A stretch of 23,217 bases of DNA. Source: an uncultured Christensenellaceae bacterium (GTDB lineage: Bacteria > Bacillota > Clostridia > Christensenellales > Christensenellaceae). A program made the translations under genes and the position numbers. The notes beneath the pieces were generated by a model, which was not told where the DNA came from, searched no databases, and saw nothing but the letters and a program-made list of their open reading frames with translations. Where the stretch lies: the NCBI GenBank assembly GCA_934555865.1, contig CAKTFI010000017.1, positions 1 to 23,217 on the forward strand. Direction: 5' to 3'. Of the stretch, positions 15,099 through 21,899 are shown one piece after another (positions within the stretch are counted from its first letter, which is position 1; each line of letters starts with the position of its first letter).

Positions 15099-16025
15099 TT
15101 GCCTATCAATATCAACAAAAATCTGCCTGCCTATGCGACCCTGCGATCCGAAGGTATTTTCGTCATGGCCGATGAGCGAGCACAAAGCCAGGACATCCGC
15201 CCGCTGCGCATCGCCATCCTGAACCTGATGCCGACCAAGGTCGTCACGGAAACGCAGCTATTGCGCCTCATCGGCAACTCCCCCTTGCAGGTGGAGATCC
15301 TGCTGTTGCGCCCCCGGGAACATGTGTCCAAGAACACGCCCAAGAGCCACCTCGACGCCTTTTATCAGACCTTTGACGACATCCGGGACTCCTATCTGGA
15401 CGGCCTCATCATCACGGGTGCGCCCGTGGAGACGCTGGAATTTTCCGAGGTGGACTACTGGGCGGAGCTTTCCGAGATCATGGAATGGAGCAAGAGCCAT
15501 GTCTATTCCACGCTGCACATCTGCTGGGCCGCGCAGGCGGGGCTGTATTATCACTACGGCATCCCTAAAATCCCTACCCCGAAAAAGGTCTTCGGCGTGT
15601 TCGCGCATCAGGTTTTGGATCCCTCCACGCAATTGACGCGCGGGTTTGACGACCTATTCTATGCGCCGCATTCCCGGCATACCACCATCCCCTACGATGA
15701 GATCGAAAAGAACCCAGCCCTGCGCATCATCGCCGCGTCGCCGGAGGCGGGCGCCTACCTCATCTTTGCCAAGGAGGGGCGGCAGATCTTCGTGACCGGG
15801 CATGCGGAATACGACCGCGACACGCTGAAAAGCGAATATGACCGCGACATCGCCAAGGGCATGGACATGCAGATCCCCTGCAACTACTACCCCGGGGACG
15901 ACCCCGCCAAGGCGCCCATCGTCCGTTGGCGCGGGCACGCCAACCTGCTCTTCAGCAATTGGCTCAACTACTATGTCTATCAGGAGACGCCCTACGACAT
16001 TTCCGCCATCGCGTCGCACCATTGA
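15099..16025 (+). CDS. metA: Homoserine O-acyltransferase MetA (probably acetyl-CoA specific)
   Basis: A 308-residue enzyme of the MetA family, which acylates L-homoserine as the first committed step of methionine synthesis. Seen directly: N terminus [11 protein letters not shown], Cys142 in [18 protein letters not shown], and His235/Glu237 in TGHAEYD, matching the catalytic residues of E. coli MetA. Residue 111 is Glu (GAPVETLEF) where E. coli has Gly; in studied family members Glu111 goes with acetyl-CoA rather than succinyl-CoA. The start is taken as TTG at 15099, with AAAGGAG 9 nt upstream; the ATG at 15057 has no ribosome binding site and overlaps the -10 box. It is convergent with sdaAA across a terminator. 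Confidence 0.95.
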   Translation: MPININKNLPAYATLRSEGIFVMADERAQSQDIRPLRIAILNLMPTKVVTETQLLRLIGNSPLQVEILLLRPREHVSKNTPKSHLDAFYQTFDDIRDSYLDGLIITGAPVETLEFSEVDYWAELSEIMEWSKSHVYSTLHICWAAQAGLYYHYGIPKIPTPKKVFGVFAHQVLDPSTQLTRGFDDLFYAPHSRHTTIPYDEIEKNPALRIIAASPEAGAYLIFAKEGRQIFVTGHAEYDRDTLKSEYDRDIAKGMDMQIPCNYYPGDDPAKAPIVRWRGHANLLFSNWLNYYVYQETPYDISAIASHH

Positions 16026-16066
16026 GGGCTTTTTACGAGGAATCGCCCGATACTTCTTACAAAATG

Positions 16067-16114
16067 AAAAAACTCACCCGGCCTGCCCAAAAAGCAAGTT
16101 GGATGAGTTTTTTT
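16067..16114. terminator. Bidirectional terminator between metA and sdaAA
   Basis: AAAAAACTCA (16067-16076) pairs with TGAGTTTTTT (16104-16113), with a possible further CC/GG step inside. Both strands end in a T-run, serving the two convergent genes. Confidence 0.85.
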
Positions 16115-16118
16115 AGAT

Positions 16119-17012
16119 TTATCTTTGTTCTCGTCCGCTCATCTCGCGCAGGCGGTGCTGGATCTGCCGGGCGGTGGGCGTCGCCGCCAGCCCGCCCTCG
16201 CCCGTCTCGCGGAGCTTGCTGCTCATGAGCTGCGAGACCTCGTCCATCGCGCCGATCACTTCGTCCGGCGGGATGCGGCTCTCGATGCCGGCAAGCGCCA
16301 TCTCTGCCGCCGCGATCGCGTTCATTGCCCCGGCCACATTGCGCTTGACGCAGGGAACCTCCACCAGCCCGGCCACCGGGTCGCAGGTCAGCCCCATCAT
16401 ATTCTTGAGGGCGATGGCACAGGCCTGCGCGCCCTCCTCCGGCGACCCGCCGTGCAAGTACACGAGCGCGGCCGCCGCCATGGCCGACGCCGCCCCGACC
16501 TCTGCCTGACAGCCGCCCTGCGCGCCGGAAATGCTCGCGCCGGACGCGATGATCTCTCCATACGCCGCCGCGACATACAGCGCCTCCAAAAACGCCTGCG
16601 GCTCCGCGCCAAAGGCATTCTCATAGGCCAGCAGCACCGCCGGGAGCACGCCGCACGAGCCCGCCGTCGGCGCCGCGACGATGCGCTTCATGCAGGCGTT
16701 GCATTCCGCTGTCACGAGCGCGATGCGCATGGCCTCCGTCACAAACCCGCTCGTCAGGGTATGCCCCGCCGCCTCCGCCCGGCGCATCTTTTCGCCGTCT
16801 CCGCCCGAAAGTCCGCTGCGCGAACGCTGCGCCGCGTCGTAATGCTGCACCGTCTGCCGCATGACCTGCCATACCCGGCGCATATAGGCAAGCGACTGCT
16901 CGCGCGTGATCTGCTGCGCGTGCATGTCCTCTTCCAGAATGTATTCCCAAAACTCCCTGTCCGTCTGCGCGGCATAGCCCTCTAGCAAGGCCTTCACACT
17001 GGTAAACGCCAT
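16119..17012 (-). CDS. sdaAA: L-serine dehydratase, iron-sulfur-dependent, alpha subunit
   Basis: A 297-residue catalytic subunit of the [4Fe-4S] L-serine dehydratase that deaminates serine to pyruvate and ammonia. Seen directly: IVAAPTAGSCGVLPAVL, GAQGGCQAEVGAASAM, GLTCDPV and VEVPCVKRN, which contain the conserved cysteines for the cluster, and the C-terminal LRETGEGGLAATPTA signature. Length is typical of split-subunit clostridial enzymes. An ATG at 17018 overlaps the sdaAB stop as ATGA, but GGAGG would then be only 1 nt away; the second in-frame ATG at 17012 has 7-nt spacing and is preferred. Cotranscribed with the beta subunit just upstream. Oxygen sensitivity of the cluster fits an anaerobe. 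Confidence 0.96.
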   Translation of the reverse strand: MAFTSVKALLEGYAAQTDREFWEYILEEDMHAQQITREQSLAYMRRVWQVMRQTVQHYDAAQRSRSGLSGGDGEKMRRAEAAGHTLTSGFVTEAMRIALVTAECNACMKRIVAAPTAGSCGVLPAVLLAYENAFGAEPQAFLEALYVAAAYGEIIASGASISGAQGGCQAEVGAASAMAAAALVYLHGGSPEEGAQACAIALKNMMGLTCDPVAGLVEVPCVKRNVAGAMNAIAAAEMALAGIESRIPPDEVIGAMDEVSQLMSSKLRETGEGGLAATPTARQIQHRLREMSGREQR

Positions 17013-17014
17013 GA

Positions 17015-17674
17015 TCATTCCTCCGTATTCAAATAAGTGACCTTGAGGATCCCCGGCATCTGCTCGATCTCATAGATCGCATCCGCCGGGATCGCCTGGT
17101 CGGATTCCACGATCATAACAGCATAGCCGCCGCGGGCGCTCCGGTACAGCTGCATCGTCGCCAGATTGATGCCGCGCCGGGCCAGCAGCGCCGTCACCCC
17201 AGCCACATGCCCCGGTTCGTCGATGTTATGCACGACCAGCGTCGGCACATCGCCGTGGAAGTTCGCCTCAATCCCGTCGATCTTGCAGACGCGGATGACG
17301 CCGCCGCCCAGCGACTCCGCCTGGATCTCCAGGCTGCGCTGCCTACCCTGTACGAGGAGGACGACGGTGTTCGGGTGCGCATCCCGCAGGTGGATGTTCC
17401 GCCGCTCCACCTCAATGCCCAGCGCCTGCGCCAGCAGGAAGCTCTGCGGGAGGCGTTCGTCGTCCGGCCGCATCCCAAGCAGCCCGCCGACCAGCGCCTG
17501 CGGCGTCCCGTGCCCGTCGCCGGTCGAAGCGAACGACCCGTGCAGCCGCATTTCGATCCGCACCGGCTCCTCCCCCAGCAATTTCCGCGCGACATAGCCG
17601 ATGCGCGCCGCCCCCGCCGTATGCGAGCTGGACGGCCCGATCATCACCGGCCCTACGATATCAAACAGGTTCAT
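17015..17674 (-). CDS. sdaAB: L-serine dehydratase, iron-sulfur-dependent, beta subunit
   Basis: A 219-residue regulatory partner of SdaAA. Seen directly: N-terminal MNLFDIVGPVMIGPSSSHTAGA, the near-invariant opening of this family, then GSFASTGDGHGTPQALVGGLLG, and a C-terminal ACT domain at about 145-219 (LVVHNIDEPGHVAGVTALLARRGIN split by strands and helices as usual). ACT domains bind amino acids. The frame is open a little further upstream, but the ATG at 17674 matches the family start and has CGGAGG 4 nt before it. First gene of the operon; its leader carries a terminator-like hairpin. Confidence 0.96.
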   Translation of the reverse strand: MNLFDIVGPVMIGPSSSHTAGAARIGYVARKLLGEEPVRIEMRLHGSFASTGDGHGTPQALVGGLLGMRPDDERLPQSFLLAQALGIEVERRNIHLRDAHPNTVVLLVQGRQRSLEIQAESLGGGVIRVCKIDGIEANFHGDVPTLVVHNIDEPGHVAGVTALLARRGINLATMQLYRSARGGYAVMIVESDQAIPADAIYEIEQMPGILKVTYLNTEE

Positions 17675-17690
17675 ACTGCCTCCGCATCTC

Positions 17691-17728
17691 AAAAAAATAG
17701 GGACTGTAAGTTCGCCTCACAGACCCCA
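17691..17728 (-). terminator. Terminator-like hairpin in the sdaAB leader
   Basis: On the minus strand CTGTGAG pairs with CTTACAG (one G-U) over a GCGAA loop, extended past a U-U mismatch by GGGGT/ATCCC-type pairs, and followed by seven T (17691-17697). The G-U pair makes it stable only as minus-strand RNA. It ends about 11 nt before the sdaAB ribosome binding site and downstream of the promoter at 17749-17777, so it is either an attenuator or the spoIIE terminator placed in the sdaAB leader. Confidence 0.8.
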
Positions 17729-17748
17729 TTGTCGTTTCTTCTGCTTTT

Positions 17749-17777
17749 ATTATACGGAGACTTTCCCCCGCCGTCAA
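17749..17777 (-). promoter_or_regulatory. Promoter of sdaAB-sdaAA
   Basis: The minus strand has TTGACG (17772-17777), a 17-nt spacer and TATAAT (17749-17754). Transcription would begin near 17742 and has to pass the hairpin at 17691-17728 before the coding region. Confidence 0.75.
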
Positions 17778-17793
17778 GCGGCTTTGCCGCAAA

Positions 17794-20139
17794 TCAGAGT
17801 TTTTGCACCGGCCGGGTGATGCGCGCCGCCAGCACCGTCATATCGTCGCCGGCCACACCGCCGCCCGCGCGCTTTGCCGCGTCGAGGATGGCCTCTGCCG
17901 CCTCCTGCGCGTTGCGCAGCCTGCCCGCCCGGCGGATCGCCGCATGCAGCGCGTCGTCGCTGTCCTCCAGATCGGCGATCCCGTCGGTAAACATGAGGAT
18001 GGTGTCCTCCGCCTGCAGCTTTGCCTCATAGAAAATCGGCTCGTATTCCTCCAAAATGCCCATGGGGAGACTGCCCGCCCGCAGCTTGCGCATGCCGCCC
18101 TCTCCCACCAGGTAGGAATGCGGCGCGCCGATCTTGATGAAGCGGGCTGTTCCCTGCACCAGGTCCAGCATCGCGAGGTCCATCGTCGAATAGATGTCGT
18201 CGCTGCTGCTCAGGATCAGCAGCTTGTTGAGCATCTCGATGATGTCCGCCTCCGCAAACCCCGCCTTATAGAAATCCTCCATGAGCGAGACCGCGAGCCG
18301 GCTTTCCCGGGCGGCGCGGCGGCCGCTGCCCATGCCGTCGCACAGGAGCAGCATATACCGCCCGTCCGCAAACGCTTCGTGCGAATAGGCATCGCCCGAG
18401 ATGTCGCTGCCTGCCTTCGTCGCCGAGGCGACGCCGATCTGCACCGAAAATGCCCGCGCCGTCTCAAAGCTCAGCCGCCAGAGCTTCCCCTTGGCGTCCT
18501 GCCGCAGCGGCACACACACTCGGCGCATCGCCTGCCCGCAGGCCGTGGCGGCCGCCTGCATGGCGTTGTGTTCCGCCGCCTCCGGCCGGTTGGTCTTGAG
18601 CAGGATATCCACGCGCAGGATGCCGCGTTCCGCCGTCACCGAGACCTCCCGCACATCCAGCAGCAAGCGGTCGCATTCCCGGCGCACGGCCTCCTGCAGC
18701 TCCCGCGAAAAGCGCACATCCTTTTGGATGTCCTCCGCCAGGTTCGCGATCACACCGCTTGTCCCCTTCATCTGCAGGGCGATCGCCTCCCGGCTCCCCG
18801 CCAGGCGGCGTTCCCAATGGCTGTTGATCTCGAAATTCGCATAGACCTCGCACGCCCGGGCGAGCAGCTGCGGCACGCGCATGCACTTTTTGCCGAGCCG
18901 CCCCAGGTCCTTTTCCCGCAGGGTGTGCTTTTGCAGATAGACGGCATACAGCTTCTGCATCTGCTCATAGGTCGCGTCAAAATCCTCCTGCCAGCAGCTC
19001 TTATAGAACGCACAGCCCCGGCAGGCGACATCCGGGATGTTCGCGATGGTGTAGGAGATCTTCTGCGCCTTCTGCGGCTCCGCCGTCGCCTGTAAGAGCG
19101 CCGCGGCCTCCGCAAACACATCCGCCGCCTCGCTGAGCCGTCCAAAGGTCAGTTCCCGAAAGCGCTGCTGCTTGAGGCTCCATTCCTGTTCGTGCAGCAT
19201 GTTCGCATCGACGCACTCGCCGAGCCGCCGCAGCAGGCGGGTGGGTAGCAGCAAAAAAAGCAGGCTCCCTACGCCAATGCAGAGGAGCGCCGGCACGGAG
19301 ATCTGGCCATAGCCGATATACATCGTGCCCAGCGCGCCTGTAAACGCGCCGCCCAGCGCCGCTGCCCATTTGCCGTATCCCCGGCAGATGCCGGCCGCCA
19401 TGCCTAGGATCGCCATATAGCCCATAAAGAGGCCGTCCGTCCCGGCGATCGTCCCCGCAAAGGCCGTCGTCGCCCCCGCGGCCGCGCCGATCGCCGCCCC
19501 GCCGGTATATCCCGCCGTCACCGCGATCATCGCGCACAACACCTCGCGCAGGTACACGCCCGCCACCGCGATATTGCCGAGCCCCAAAATGCAGATCAGC
19601 CCAAAGAAGCACAGGCTGATGAGCTGTTCATCGCTGTAGACACGGCTGCGTTCCTCGGGCTGCAAAGCGCCGAACGCCTTGTCCATCACAAAGATCATGA
19701 GCACCGTGATGAGCAGCTCCAGCGCAGACGCCGCCACGGAAAGCAGCATATTCCAGCGAAACACCAGCGTCGCCGCCGCATAGGAAAGAACGGCGATGCC
19801 GATGCTCACTAGGAAGCTCCGCGGGAGCTTCAGGCAGTCCGCCGCCAACAGCAGCCCCGCGCAGATCGCGATCACCGAAAAGCAATAGGCAGGCTGCTGC
19901 ATTCCGGCCGCGTTGAGCGCCAATGCCGAAAAGACCCCGCCCATGGCCATATAGGGATTGACCGTCTTGGCGTTTCGGTGCGCCGCCAGCATATATGCCA
20001 TGCCGAAGGGATAGATCACCTGTTCGATGTGCACCCTCCCGACCAGCAGGCCGCCCAAAAAGGCAGCCAGCATGCGAATGGCGCTGCTGCGCCCGATCCC
20101 CAAAGCGATCCGCTTTTGTTTTCTTTCTTCTCGCTGCAT
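17794..20139 (-). CDS. spoIIE: Stage II sporulation protein E (PP2C phosphatase)
   Basis: A 781-residue membrane phosphatase that dephosphorylates SpoIIAA to release sigma-F in the forespore and works at the polar septum. Seen directly: an N-terminal region with about ten membrane helices (25-310), a central regulatory part with the CRGCAFYKSCW cysteine motif (about 370), and a C-terminal PP2C domain (about 555-781) with DISGDAYSHEAF, LLLCDGMGSGRRA, MFTDGIAD and GDDMTVLAARI, the acidic metal-binding motifs. Length is close to the Bacillus protein. The ribosome binding site is AGGTGG at 6 nt. It marks the organism as a spore former or a recent descendant of one. Confidence 0.96.
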   Translation of the reverse strand: MQREERKQKRIALGIGRSSAIRMLAAFLGGLLVGRVHIEQVIYPFGMAYMLAAHRNAKTVNPYMAMGGVFSALALNAAGMQQPAYCFSVIAICAGLLLAADCLKLPRSFLVSIGIAVLSYAAATLVFRWNMLLSVAASALELLITVLMIFVMDKAFGALQPEERSRVYSDEQLISLCFFGLICILGLGNIAVAGVYLREVLCAMIAVTAGYTGGAAIGAAAGATTAFAGTIAGTDGLFMGYMAILGMAAGICRGYGKWAAALGGAFTGALGTMYIGYGQISVPALLCIGVGSLLFLLLPTRLLRRLGECVDANMLHEQEWSLKQQRFRELTFGRLSEAADVFAEAAALLQATAEPQKAQKISYTIANIPDVACRGCAFYKSCWQEDFDATYEQMQKLYAVYLQKHTLREKDLGRLGKKCMRVPQLLARACEVYANFEINSHWERRLAGSREAIALQMKGTSGVIANLAEDIQKDVRFSRELQEAVRRECDRLLLDVREVSVTAERGILRVDILLKTNRPEAAEHNAMQAAATACGQAMRRVCVPLRQDAKGKLWRLSFETARAFSVQIGVASATKAGSDISGDAYSHEAFADGRYMLLLCDGMGSGRRAARESRLAVSLMEDFYKAGFAEADIIEMLNKLLILSSSDDIYSTMDLAMLDLVQGTARFIKIGAPHSYLVGEGGMRKLRAGSLPMGILEEYEPIFYEAKLQAEDTILMFTDGIADLEDSDDALHAAIRRAGRLRNAQEAAEAILDAAKRAGGGVAGDDMTVLAARITRPVQKL

Positions 20140-20173
20140 CCTTGCCCACCTGACCTCTTTCCGATTTTCCTGT

Positions 20174-20191
20174 CCCCATTACAGCATGGGG
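20174..20191. repeat. Inverted repeat upstream of spoIIE
   Basis: CCCCAT (20174-20179) and ATGGGG (20186-20191) are exact reverse complements around a 6-nt spacer, 35 nt before the spoIIE start. It may be an operator or leader hairpin, or chance. I found no convincing Spo0A box or sigma-A promoter here. Confidence 0.4.
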
Positions 20192-20257
20192 CCGTGGGCG
20201 AAAGATGTCGCCTGCTGCCTCCTTGTAAAATCGAACTTTTCCGCCCGTTTCGCCGCG

Positions 20258-20548
20258 TCAGCGGGAAAGCAGGCTGCCCGCGATCCGGTTCAGCTTCTGC
20301 CGCTGCTCCGCGTTCAGCATCGGCGATACCTGCGCAATGAAGTTCCGCATCGCTTCCGCGTCAAACGATCCGTCCCGGCGTCCGCGCTCCACCTCCTGAT
20401 ACAGCTGCGCCATCAGCTGCTCATCGCTCTGTCCCTGCAAACGCTCCGCCGTGCGCATCGCCGCCTGCACGCCGGCCTCCTGCGCATTCGCCGGTTTTTG
20501 CCCGCCGCGCTTGCCCGCCGCGAACCCTCGAAGATCCCGTTTTGCCAT
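20258..20548 (-). CDS. Small hypothetical protein upstream of spoIIE
   Basis: A 96-residue soluble protein I do not recognise. The first 25 residues are basic and glycine-rich, then come predicted helices with SDEQLMAQLYQEVERGRRDGSFD and a C-terminal helix pair around FIAQVSPMLNAEQRQKLNRI; there is no signal peptide or membrane helix. The coding case rests on GGGAGG 5 nt before the ATG, a compact helical pattern and a normal stop. It runs in the same direction as spoIIE, 118 nt ahead of it, and is divergent from the 208-residue hypothetical gene. A sporulation link is only a guess from position. Confidence 0.75.
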   Translation of the reverse strand: MAKRDLRGFAAGKRGGQKPANAQEAGVQAAMRTAERLQGQSDEQLMAQLYQEVERGRRDGSFDAEAMRNFIAQVSPMLNAEQRQKLNRIAGSLLSR

Positions 20549-20639
20549 CTCATCCTCCCTCTATGCGTTCTTCCCTCCATTCCTATGCGCGCCCCCGCCT
20601 TTTTGTGCACGCTGCGTCGCCCTGCCGCATAGCTATATA

Positions 20640-20655
20640 CAAAACTTCTGTTTTG
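20640..20655 (+). repeat. 6-bp inverted repeat abutting a ribosome binding site
   Basis: CAAAAC-TTCT-GTTTTG is a perfect hairpin whose last base is the first G of the GAGG ribosome binding site of the gene at 20668. It may restrict ribosome access or be an operator in the divergent promoter region; TATATA lies directly upstream. Confidence 0.4.
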
Positions 20656-20667
20656 AGGTACCGGTCT

Positions 20668-21294
20668 ATGAAATATCCCCGCCGCGCGCCCGGCCCGCCG
20701 CCGCCCTGCGCAATCTCCTGCCAAAACGGCCCGCGCCCGGAATCTCCGCCGCGCTTTCCGGAGCCGGAGGAGCTCCGCTTCTCCCCCTCCCTACTCTACC
20801 TGCTCTCGCTAGTCTACCGCGACGGCTTTGTAGACCGGGCGACCTTCGGCATGCTGCGCGACATGCTTCCCTACCTCGGCCGGGAAGACGCCCGCGCCGC
20901 GCGCAGCCTCCTACAGGCAGGACACGCTGCGCGGGAGCTTACCGAGCTGCACGCACATGCCCGCCCACCCGAGGCGGCGCCGCCGCGCTGCTGGCTCACG
21001 CAGAGTGAACGCTTTTTAGGGCTGCTCGAGATATTGCAAAAATACGGCGGGCAGCAAAGTGCGCGCGCCTTTTCACAGCTCCGCCGCTATATCACACTGC
21101 GCGACAAGCTGCTCGGCATGCGCAGCGCCGGTGCAGGCGCCCTGCCGGACATCGCCGCCCTCCTGGACAATGGGAGCAGCGGCGCGGCCGCCCAGTTGCA
21201 GCAGGCGATGGCGATGGCCAATGCTGTCTCTGGCATGCAGGGGCAGGCCGGACTGCCGCAGATGATGCAGATGCTCTCGCAATTCTCGCACTGA
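20668..21294 (+). CDS. Hypothetical protein divergent from the spoIIE cluster
   Basis: A 208-residue protein I do not recognise. Seen directly: a proline-rich first 35 residues, a helical block with FSPSLLYLLSLVYRDGFVD and MLRDMLPYLGRED, a central segment with FLGLLEILQKYGG, and a C-terminal part rich in Ala, Gln and Met ending MMQMLSQFSH. There is no signal peptide or clear membrane segment. The open frame runs back to 20542, but GAGG 8 nt before the ATG at 20668 decides the start. The DNA is very GC-rich at third positions, like neighbouring real genes. Position opposite the 96-residue gene suggests shared regulation; function unknown. Confidence 0.7.
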   Translation: MKYPRRAPGPPPPCAISCQNGPRPESPPRFPEPEELRFSPSLLYLLSLVYRDGFVDRATFGMLRDMLPYLGREDARAARSLLQAGHAARELTELHAHARPPEAAPPRCWLTQSERFLGLLEILQKYGGQQSARAFSQLRRYITLRDKLLGMRSAGAGALPDIAALLDNGSSGAAAQLQQAMAMANAVSGMQGQAGLPQMMQMLSQFSH

Positions 21295-21899
21295 GGATTG
21301 CCCGGCTGCTCACCGGAGGATGGAACGGCCGATCCCGACCGCGCTTTGGAGGATTTCGACCAGAGCCGCGCTTGGGAGAGGTTCCGTTTGCGGCCATGCC
21401 CAAAAAGTCCCGATTGGGAGCGTTCTTTGGGGGAGACTTCGATCGGGAGCGCATCTAGGCGTTGATCGCAAATGCCGCGTATCCTCCGTCACTTGCTTCT
21501 CGCCAAACATGCGCGCATTGTATGACATGGGATGCTAACGCCAATAGATACTTATAAAGCAAGAATGCGCGCCCGCTTCTTCCGATCGCCTCCGCTGCCG
21601 TGCTTTTGTCGCGCATCGTTTGCCAAAACTGTTCTCCTCTTTATGCCCGTGAGCCATGGTCCGCCACAAGATCCGTGAGAAAATCACACTTTTTTATCCT
21701 CCCTTCTCGCCATAGCGCCGGTGTCCAATCCAATGCGGATCCTCTTCCCGGTAAACGATTCCTTTCATCCGCAATGGCGCGCAAAGCAAAAAAGCAGGCA
21801 GCCCATCTTGGACTGCCTGCTTTGCCGTCTCTATCCTCTGTGTTTGCATGCCGCACCCCGCGGCGGCCATCCTTTCTTTATCCGCCAAAGCGGGCAAAC
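21295..21899. other. Gene-poor 605-nt region between a hypothetical gene and cinA
   Basis: No convincing gene. The first 170 nt hold imperfect short repeats (CCGCGCTTtGGAG / CCGCGCTTgGGAG and GATTGGGAGCG / GATCGGGAGCG) and are free of stops in all three plus-strand frames for over 100 nt. The middle has overlapping inverted repeats with pseudoknot topology (21492-21572). The last part holds the cinA terminator. Two short minus-strand frames (21552-21626 and 21694-21870) are discussed separately. It may be a remnant of a repeat element or an RNA locus. Confidence 0.5.
21788..21823 (-). terminator. Terminator of cinA
   Basis: On the minus strand AAAGCAGGCAG pairs perfectly with CTGCCTGCTTT (11 bp, 11-nt loop), and the T-run extends to six T. 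It lies about 77 nt after the cinA stop codon. Confidence 0.9.

Noticed and set aside
17803..19095. 430-codon open frame on the plus strand
   Set aside because: Antisense to the PP2C and central regions of spoIIE; the translation is His/Arg-rich without domain-like order.
20542..20667. Extended N terminus of the hypothetical gene at 20668
   Set aside because: It would overlap the start of the divergent gene and include its promoter region; the ribosome binding site supports 20668.
21694..21870. 58-codon minus-strand frame after cinA
   Set aside because: The cinA terminator lies in the middle of it, and its purine-rich stretch directly abuts the ATG with no spacing. It is probably untranslated cinA trailer.
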